DNA of 5,914 nucleotides from Methanobacteriota archaeon (GTDB taxonomy: Archaea; Thermoplasmatota; E2; DHVEG-1): assembly GCA_026394435.1 (NCBI GenBank), contig JAPKYG010000150.1, positions 1 to 5,914 on the forward strand, given 5' to 3'. The translations under genes were made by a program, and so were the position numbers. The notes below the pieces were generated by a model. The model did not search any database and had not been told where the DNA came from. It saw only the letters and a list, made by a program, of their open reading frames with translations. Below, one piece after another: positions 1-4,612 of the stretch (position 1 is the stretch's first letter; the number at the start of each line of letters is the position of its first letter).

Positions 1-1104
1 TAAAGGATAGAAATCAATTTCTTCGATTGCATCTCTCGAGTACCCCATACGTTCCAAGGTAACGGTCTTGAGTGTGTTTGCCTCATTGGGGAATTGAATT
101 ATACCATCAGGGGTGATTTCGTCTAATTTAATTTTTTTAGGATCCGGAGCTTGACTAGGTGTATCAAATGCTGATTTTTGAAACAGACCGTCTATTCGTG
201 ATTTTTCGTCCAAGGTGGCAGCATTCATATCTATGTCCAGAACGTTTTCTCCTGCTTTTATCCCCAGAGGTTCTTTTTTATCACGGTTAAGTTGTACAGT
301 CTTCACATCATCATCTAACATTACAACTTCAACTTTCTTAGAGGCTGCTGTCCCTGGTTTTGACTCATCTTCTCCAATTTTAACTGCTTTTATCTTTTGA
401 TCAAGCCATGTTGCTTCATCGGGTTTGACTTGTGCGATTGATTCTTCAAACTGAGGAAGCTCATCCTTGGTTTTAGTTAGTTTCTTCTTTACAACAGGTT
501 TAAACTCGGCTGTTTCTACTTCCTTTTTCTTTTTCCTAAACCCGATGCGTTTCTTTGTTTTAAGCGGTGCTGGTTTTTTTTCTTTTTCTGCCTGTTTAAC
601 CACCGGCATAGTCTTTTTTTCGTTTTTTTTAGGAGGTTTGCGGACCCTAAAATGAGGATTTTCAACCTGAGAGGGAGACCCTAGTATCTTTTGTTTTATA
701 CTTGTCATTTTTTGATTAATTATAGTTCGTGGAGGAAGAGATGTGTCTTTTCTTGTGTTTTTTGAATCTTTTTTAACGTGGTTTTGATGACTTTCCCGAG
801 AATTTTTAGTTTTGAGCCTAGTGTTTCGTCGAAGGAGGAGTAGGGGATTTTTCTTTGCTGAACTAATCTCGTTTTCTGCTTGTTCCCCAGGCTTGGTTTT
901 TTTCTTACTGTCGATAAAAAATAGCGATGGTCGTTTACTTTTAACCTGAAGAGGATTTTTCGATAGTTCCTTCGATTCCTTTTCGCTGCCGAGAACCTCT
1001 GAATGAGCATTTAAAATTTCGTCTACTTTTTTCTCTATGTCTGAATTGTCATCTGGTTGTGAAGAACGAAGGGGCACTTTTTTACGAGTATTCTGTCTTT
1101 CCAC
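1..1104 (-). CDS. Large lysine-rich, probably disordered protein of unknown function (N-terminal 368 residues; 3' end outside window)
   Basis: An uninterrupted minus-strand frame runs from a stop at 1117-1119 to the left edge. I start it at GTG 1104 because GGAGGGG lies four bases upstream; the next tempting start, ATG at 708 (residue 133), has no ribosome-binding site. By my count lysine is about 17% of the 368 residues, with no cysteine and one tryptophan (W233). Residues 1-215 are strongly basic and low in complexity, with lysine clusters near 157-164, 184-194 and 206-211. Residues 216-368 are more mixed and acidic and look more foldable. Asn-Pro followed by hydrophobic and basic residues recurs at 50, 86 and 149. 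There is no signal peptide or membrane segment. The pattern fits a long disordered basic tail before a folded domain that lies outside the window. A secretion or pilus ATPase with an N-terminal extension is one possibility, but this is a guess. The reading frame is secure; the function is not recognised. Confidence 0.8.
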   Translation of the reverse strand, partial: MERQNTRKKVPLRSSQPDDNSDIEKKVDEILNAHSEVLGSEKESKELSKNPLQVKSKRPSLFFIDSKKKTKPGEQAENEISSAKKNPLLLLRRNTRLKTKNSRESHQNHVKKDSKNTRKDTSLPPRTIINQKMTSIKQKILGSPSQVENPHFRVRKPPKKNEKKTMPVVKQAEKEKKPAPLKTKKRIGFRKKKKEVETAEFKPVVKKKLTKTKDELPQFEESIAQVKPDEATWLDQKIKAVKIGEDESKPGTAASKKVEVVMLDDDVKTVQLNRDKKEPLGIKAGENVLDIDMNAATLDEKSRIDGLFQKSAFDTPSQAPDPKKIKLDEITPDGIIQFPNEANTLKTVTLERMGYSRDAIEEIDFYPL

Positions 1105-1108
1105 GGTA

Positions 1109-1115
1109 CCCCTCC
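1109..1115 (-). promoter_or_regulatory. Shine-Dalgarno site for the lysine-rich ORF
   Basis: The minus strand reads GGAGGGG, then TACC, then GTG. This matches the archaeal anti-SD sequence well at normal spacing. It decides the GTG start at 1104 over internal ATG codons. Confidence 0.8.
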
Positions 1116-1249
1116 GTTATTGCTCTCCTACCGATTCCATGCATCCCATCTTCCCACGTATATGTATTCGAAAGAGTAGTCTAAAGAGAATTAATCTTAA
1201 CTCTACTTTTCGCGCATCTCATCCAACGAGTTTTTGATATAGATTGTTC

Positions 1250-1260
1250 GTATTTATAAC
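1250..1260 (-). promoter_or_regulatory. Possible TATA box upstream of the lysine-rich ORF
   Basis: The minus strand reads GTTATAAATA here, preceded by an A-rich stretch. It would start transcription near 1225-1230 and leave a leader of about 120 nt. A second, weaker AT-rich candidate (minus strand TACATATAC, about 1158-1166) would give a leader of about 30 nt. I cannot choose between them from sequence alone. Confidence 0.3.
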
Positions 1261-1284
1261 TTTCTTTAAAATTTATGTTTCAGC

Positions 1285-1294
1285 AAAAAAAAAA
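1285..1294 (-). terminator. T-tract terminator after the small membrane protein gene
   Basis: Ten consecutive A on the plus strand give T10 on the minus strand, directly after the TGA stop at 1295-1297. Runs of T in the non-template strand are typical archaeal intrinsic terminators. Its presence suggests that the small membrane protein and the lysine-rich ORF are transcribed separately, at least in part. Confidence 0.65.
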
Positions 1295-1492
1295 TCAGTC
1301 TCTAGGTTTTTTAAACCAGAGGATTGCTGCTAAAAGACCCAAACCAAACGGCAGGACGATCACATAATAGATAAGATCAATTTTTCTGAGGTACACCGTG
1401 ATGTCATACCCAGAGACATAAAGGACGATGAGCACCACGAGGACTATCGGAATAAGGATACCAACGATAAGTGGCACTGCTTCTCTGTTCAT
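1295..1492 (-). CDS. Small two-helix membrane protein of unknown function (65 aa)
   Basis: The 65 residues hold two clear hydrophobic segments, about 7-28 and 40-60. A short loop with charged residues (R36, K37, D39) joins them, and the tail ends in KKPRD. The positive C-terminal tail suggests that both ends face the cytosol, but this is inference. I prefer ATG 1492 because TGAGG lies just upstream; a GTG at 1507 would add five residues (MVVRT) but has no ribosome-binding site. No catalytic or metal-binding residues are visible and no family is recognised. The hydrophobic pattern and the in-place SD and T-tract make a real gene likely. It is divergent from the predicted GTPase gene, with 127 bp between the two starts. 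It could be an assembly factor or small regulator of a membrane complex, but nothing in the sequence shows this. Confidence 0.75.
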   Translation of the reverse strand: MNREAVPLIVGILIPIVLVVLIVLYVSGYDITVYLRKIDLIYYVIVLPFGLGLLAAILWFKKPRD

Positions 1493-1541
1493 TGTCCTCA
1501 CAACCACAAACAGAACAGAGAGTGACTATTTGTAGTTAATG

Positions 1542-1560
1542 GAAAAATCGTTTTTATATG
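1542..1560. promoter_or_regulatory. TATA-type element, usable in either direction
   Basis: On the minus strand CATATAAAAAC (1550-1560) sits about 60 bp upstream of the small membrane gene start and is its best TATA candidate. On the plus strand the same bases read GAAAAATCG then TTTTTATA, which is a good BRE (GAAAAA) ahead of a TATA box. The site may therefore serve the minus gene, act as a second upstream promoter for the GTPase gene, or both. The minus-strand BRE position (CCAACCC) is poor. Confidence 0.45.
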
Positions 1561-1570
1561 GGTTGGATGA

Positions 1571-1586
1571 GAAAAATCTATATAAA
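1571..1586 (+). promoter_or_regulatory. BRE/TATA promoter of the predicted GTPase gene
   Basis: GAAAAA at 1571-1576 fits the archaeal BRE pattern (RNWAAW), and TATATAAA follows at 1579-1586. A start of transcription about 25 bp downstream would fall near 1607, giving a leader of only about 12 nt before the GTG at 1620. Confidence 0.65.
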
Positions 1587-1619
1587 CCTTAACCGGATTC
1601 CTGGCTAGAAGGGATTTCT

Positions 1620-2957
1620 GTGACTCAGAAAACAAATGTTATCATCATGGGTGCAGCAGGAAGAGATTTTCATAATTTTAATGTGTACTTCCGTAATAAT
1701 ACCGCATATAACGTTGCTGCGTTTACTGCGACGCAGATTCCTGATATCGCAGGGCGTAAGTATCCAGCGATCCTCGCAGGAAAATATTACCCAAAAGGGA
1801 TCCCGATTTATCCGGAACAACAAATCACTGAACTAATTAAAAGATATAAAGCTGATCTTATTGTGTTCGCGTATAGTGATCTCCCATATGCGTACGTCAT
1901 GGGCAAATCCGCCATTGTGAATGCGGCTGGCGCTGATTTCATGTTATTAGGTCCAAAGAGTACGATGCTTGTTTCAAAAAAACCAGTGATTGCAGTCTGC
2001 GCAGTAAGAACAGGCTGCGGAAAATCACAAGTCTCAAGGAAGATTTTTGAAATTTTACGGAAGAAAGAGTTAAAGGTTGCTTCAATCCGTCATCCTATGC
2101 CATACGATAAAGATCTGTCTACTCAGATATGTCAGCGTTTCGCGAGTTATAACGACCTTGACAAGTATAACTGTACGATTGAGGAACGAGAGGAATACGA
2201 GCCGTACATTGACATGAAAGGAGTCATCTATGCTGGTGTTGATTACGAGAAGATTCTTCGAACCGCGGAAAAAGAAGCGGAAGTTATTATCTGGGATGGA
2301 GGGAATAACGATTTCTCGTTTATTAAACCTGATTTACTGATCACGATTGCTGATCCTCACCGTGCAGGTCATGAGCTTACGTACTACCCTGGAGAGATGA
2401 ATGTACGAAGCGCGAATGTCGTCATTATCAATAAAGTTAACACGGCGCGGAAAGAAGATATCGAAACCGTTCGCACCAATATTAAAACCATAAACCCGAC
2501 CGCACAGATTATCGACGGGGTTTCAGCGGTTCACGCTGAGGATAAAAAAATGATCACGGGGAAGCGTGTCCTTGTAATTGAGGACGGTCCAACCGTTACC
2601 CATGGGGGAATGCGATATGGCGCCGGGACTGTTGCTGCAAAAGAATACGGTGCGAAGACGATTGTAGACCCGCGGCCGTTTGCAGTTGGCTCGATTATTG
2701 ACACGTTTGAGAAATACCCGCATCTGATCAATGTTCTTCCTGCGATGGGATACGGAAAAAAACAGATAAAGGAGCTTGAACAGTCAATTAACAACACAGA
2801 TTGTGATGTGGTCATTAGTGGTACACCGATTGATCTTACCAGGATTCTAAAAACCAAGAAACCGGTTGTTCGGATCAGATACAGCGTGGGAGATAAAACC
2901 GCTCGTGATATCGAAGCGCTCCTGCTTAGGTTCTTGAAAATAAAGAAATTATTTTAG
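1620..2957 (+). CDS. Predicted P-loop GTPase, cyclic 2,3-diphosphoglycerate synthetase-like family (COG2403 type)
   Basis: The 445-residue protein is cytosolic and full length for its family. Residues 7-21 (VIIMGAAGRDFHNFN) form the family's characteristic N-terminal nucleotide-fold motif. The P-loop is at about 128-136 (RTGCGKS), followed by RHPMPY at 157-162 and a Walker-B-like strand ending in D226. NKVN at 271-274 stands where GTPases have NKxD. The C-terminal half has the conserved GGMRYGAG (329-336), DPRPF (350-354), LPAMGYG (373-379) and GTPIDL (401-406) blocks. Relatives are annotated as predicted GTPases or cyclic 2,3-diphosphoglycerate synthases, the latter making an osmolyte in thermophilic methanogens; the true reaction of this subgroup is, to my knowledge, unproven, so I give no symbol. 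GTG 1620 is chosen from the promoter position and a weak AAGGGA upstream; ATG at 1647 is possible but would cut into the first strand. The gene converges with rfcS and overlaps it by 9 bp. Confidence 0.88.
   Translation: MTQKTNVIIMGAAGRDFHNFNVYFRNNTAYNVAAFTATQIPDIAGRKYPAILAGKYYPKGIPIYPEQQITELIKRYKADLIVFAYSDLPYAYVMGKSAIVNAAGADFMLLGPKSTMLVSKKPVIAVCAVRTGCGKSQVSRKIFEILRKKELKVASIRHPMPYDKDLSTQICQRFASYNDLDKYNCTIEEREEYEPYIDMKGVIYAGVDYEKILRTAEKEAEVIIWDGGNNDFSFIKPDLLITIADPHRAGHELTYYPGEMNVRSANVVIINKVNTARKEDIETVRTNIKTINPTAQIIDGVSAVHAEDKKMITGKRVLVIEDGPTVTHGGMRYGAGTVAAKEYGAKTIVDPRPFAVGSIIDTFEKYPHLINVLPAMGYGKKQIKELEQSINNTDCDVVISGTPIDLTRILKTKKPVVRIRYSVGDKTARDIEALLLRFLKIKKLF
2937..2948 (-). terminator. T-rich terminator of rfcS inside the GTPase gene tail
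   Basis: Directly after the rfcS TAA the minus strand reads TTTCTTTATTTT. These bases also encode the last residues (K-I-K-K) of the converging gene. A U-rich run at this place fits archaeal termination. Confidence 0.45.
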
Positions 2958-3908
2958 TTTTTTTCCAAAGAGAACGAACTGCGCTAAGAGGGATTCCAGC
3001 TGGATGTGGTCGTTGCTTCCTTCGACAAGTCTGAATTCGATCTCACCGATTTTTTCCATGAGTTGGACTTTGTGTTCATCAGGTATCGTAAGGTCAAAGA
3101 TAGTGCGATGGATTTGTCTAATGATTTCTTCACCGCTCAACCCGTAGGTGATGAGCAGGTCGTACAGCTGATTACGCGCAGCCATGAAGTTTCCACCTAA
3201 CGCGGTGTTAATGAGTAATTTAACGTCCTCTGGTCGAGCGGTCGCCGAGGTTTCATAGAGGAGTTCTGCCGTTATTTTTTTATCCATAGATGCACCGACT
3301 TGCAGGACGTTGATTGCCTTTCGCATATCCCCTCTTGCGATAAAAATGAGCGATTCTAGACCATCAGGGGTGATTTCCAGTTGTTCTTTGGTCGCTATCT
3401 TTCTGATGTATTTTTTCACGTCGTCTGCAGTGAGTGGTTTGAACCGGAAGACCGCGCATCGTGACTGGATCGGCTCAATGACCTTGGAGGAATAGTTCAC
3501 AGAGAGGATAAATCGACAGATATGAGTGTATTTCTCAATGGTTCTTCGGAGGGCTGCTTGTGCTTCTTGGGTGAGGGAGTCTGCTTCGTCAAGGAAGATG
3601 ATTTTAAAGGTTGCTCTTATGGGTGCGGTGCGTGCGAAATCCTTGATTTTTCCGCGGATGATGCCGATGCCTCGTTCGTCACTGGCGTTTAGTTCTTGGA
3701 AGTTTTGTGACCAATGCTGTTCTCCAAAGACCTCGTGTGCAAGGGCGAGCGCTGCTGTTGTTTTCCCGGTTCCAGGGGGTCCAGCGAAGATTAAGTGTGG
3801 GACGTTCTTCGTAGTCGCGTAGGCTTTGAGTCGTTCGATGATGTTTTCTTGACCGACGAGATCGGAAAGAGTTTTTGGCCGGTATTTCTCTGTCCAGATT
3901 TCTTGCAT
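2949..3908 (-). CDS. rfcS: Replication factor C small subunit (clamp loader ATPase)
   Basis: RfcS forms the clamp-loader complex with RfcL and uses ATP to open the PCNA ring and place it at primer-template junctions. The 319 residues match the usual family length. RFC box WTEKYRPK is at 5-12, Walker A GPPGTGKTT at 43-51, NASDERG at 74-80, Walker B LDEAD at 106-110, and sensor 1 in LSVNYSS at 135-141. The SRC motif at 149-151 carries the arginine finger that acts on the neighbouring subunit. Sensor 2 is in GDMRKAIN (193-200), and the collar domain fills about 225-319. No intein interrupts the ATPase motifs, although archaeal rfcS genes often carry one. ATG 3908 is the only in-frame start that fits the family's N-terminus, yet no Shine-Dalgarno sequence precedes it. 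The gene converges with the predicted GTPase gene and overlaps its last nine bases. Confidence 0.97.
   Translation of the reverse strand: MQEIWTEKYRPKTLSDLVGQENIIERLKAYATTKNVPHLIFAGPPGTGKTTAALALAHEVFGEQHWSQNFQELNASDERGIGIIRGKIKDFARTAPIRATFKIIFLDEADSLTQEAQAALRRTIEKYTHICRFILSVNYSSKVIEPIQSRCAVFRFKPLTADDVKKYIRKIATKEQLEITPDGLESLIFIARGDMRKAINVLQVGASMDKKITAELLYETSATARPEDVKLLINTALGGNFMAARNQLYDLLITYGLSGEEIIRQIHRTIFDLTIPDEHKVQLMEKIGEIEFRLVEGSNDHIQLESLLAQFVLFGKKLK
2958..2964 (+). terminator. T-tract terminator of the GTPase gene inside the rfcS tail
   Basis: Seven T follow the TAG stop (2955-2957) directly. On the other strand the same bases encode lysines near the RfcS C-terminus, so the signal is embedded in coding sequence. 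Confidence 0.5.
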
Positions 3909-3934
3909 GGCGTTTCTGTAATGTATTTCCCTTC

Positions 3935-3976
3935 TTAATGTTTTTTTGTCTCCTTGATTCGTTTTCTGGTCGGCAT
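3935..3976 (-). other. Short upstream ORF in the rfcS leader (13 codons)
   Basis: ATG at 3976 opens a basic 13-residue frame (MPTRKRIKETKKH) that stops at 3935, 26 bases before the rfcS ATG. It lacks an SD. It lies within the leader predicted from the box at 4008-4015. It may be a chance ORF; it is listed because it sits in the leader of an essential gene that itself lacks an SD. Confidence 0.2.
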
Positions 3977-4000
3977 TTTGTCTTTTTTGACATTTTTACG

Positions 4001-4015
4001 GATAATCTTTATATA
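4001..4015 (+). promoter_or_regulatory. Strong BRE/TATA promoter of the signal-peptidase-like gene, possibly shared with rfcS
   Basis: GATAAT (4001-4006) fits the BRE pattern exactly, and TTTATATA (4008-4015) is the archaeal box A consensus. Plus-strand transcription would start near 4037, about 30 nt before the ATG at 4069. Read on the minus strand the box is TATATAAA and would start rfcS near 3985 with a leader of about 75 nt, but its minus-strand BRE is weak. No better TATA box for rfcS is visible in the 160-bp gap. Confidence 0.7.
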
Positions 4016-4068
4016 GAATTATAGACAAATGCTAGCACGATACAAGATAATAATTTCGAGATGATGTA

Positions 4069-4560
4069 ATGAAAAAAAAAGTAATAAGAGGAGTAGTAAA
4101 ATTCTGTGCTTTTGTCATCATCGCAAATCTCCCATTTCTTACTATAACACAACTCCTCGGCATCGACACATTCATCGACTCTTTTAACCACCCAGACTCC
4201 TATCAATACATAAAAAACGATAAAATAAGATTACCAGATACAAAAGGAGGATACCTTATTCTTGAGAAAACAACAGACCAAGACTATTCAATTGCAAAAG
4301 GGGACACCATCCTTTATCGCACCACCAAAGATACATTACGATACAGAGTCGTAGATCAGATAAACATCCAACAAGGAGTATTAACATATTACACCGCCGC
4401 CATCAATGAAGATGACCCGGACGGACCAATCTACGACCAACAAATAATCGGAAAAATCAAAGGCAGAATCGATGATAACATCTGGAATGCATTCTCCCTT
4501 CAAATCTGGGAACTCTCCATTCATAATCTCAACGCAGCCGCGCTCTTCACTAATGTCTAA
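4069..4560 (+). CDS. Membrane-anchored signal-peptidase-I-like protein, apparently catalytically inactive (163 aa)
   Basis: One N-terminal membrane helix (about 9-31) is followed by a domain that I read as the S24/S26 signal-peptidase fold. The supports are YLILEKT at 62-68, KGDTILY at 77-83, RYRVVD at 91-96 and YY...DQQIIGKI at 107-130. These follow the order GDIVVIEKT, EGDIVVY, HRVV, YY-KGDNN...IIGK seen in archaeal signal peptidases. When the block before residue 62 is lined up with the usual SMxPT...GD motif, the nucleophile serine falls on I53. The catalytic histidine falls on Y92, and the KGDNN block is AAINE. A protease role is therefore unlikely. The protein could be a decoy, chaperone or accessory factor for exported proteins. 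Most of the domain should lie outside the cell. ATG 4069 follows a partial SD (GAGATGAT). The gene is alone between a strong promoter and gcvPA. The fold is moderately sure, the role unknown. Confidence 0.65.
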   Translation: MKKKVIRGVVKFCAFVIIANLPFLTITQLLGIDTFIDSFNHPDSYQYIKNDKIRLPDTKGGYLILEKTTDQDYSIAKGDTILYRTTKDTLRYRVVDQINIQQGVLTYYTAAINEDDPDGPIYDQQIIGKIKGRIDDNIWNAFSLQIWELSIHNLNAAALFTNV

Positions 4561-4567
4561 AACCTCA

Positions 4568-4584
4568 TGATAAGTTTTTTAATA
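4568..4584 (+). promoter_or_regulatory. Weak TATA-like element or T-tract between the 163-aa gene and gcvPA
   Basis: GATAAG followed by TTTTTTAATA resembles a BRE/TATA pair and would start transcription near 4605, giving gcvPA a very short leader. The six T at 4575-4580 could instead end the upstream transcript. The two readings are not exclusive. Confidence 0.35.
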
Positions 4585-4602
4585 GATGATGGTTACCTCG
4601 TA

Positions 4603-4607
4603 GGGGG
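4603..4607 (+). promoter_or_regulatory. Shine-Dalgarno site of gcvPA
   Basis: A GGGGG run lies five bases before ATG 4613. It supports this start, which also places the family's N-terminal FIPNS motif at residues 3-7. Confidence 0.55.
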
Positions 4608-4612
4608 CAACT

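Noticed and set aside
215..655. Ser/Phe-rich plus-strand ORFs
   Set aside because: They are the antisense of lysine- and glutamate-rich codons (TTT and TTC opposite AAA and GAA), with no start signals.
720..1010. Basic 96-codon minus-strand ORF overlapping the lysine-rich gene
   Set aside because: It lies in a different frame of the same strand inside the longer open frame that has a strong SD at 1109-1115. Its basic character comes from the A-rich sequence.
1117..1149. Ten-codon leader ORF just before the lysine-rich gene
   Set aside because: It is short, lacks a clear SD and has no regulatory codon bias. Its stop happens to be the in-frame stop upstream of the GTG; most likely chance.
2531..2857. 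108-codon minus-strand ORF opposite the predicted GTPase
   Set aside because: It lies antisense to conserved family motifs (GGMRYGAG to GTPIDL), so it is a shadow.
3679..3993. 104-codon minus-strand ORF starting in the rfcS leader
   Set aside because: It overlaps the conserved RfcS N-terminal ATPase region out of frame. The Arg/Lys-rich translation is typical of a shadow frame.
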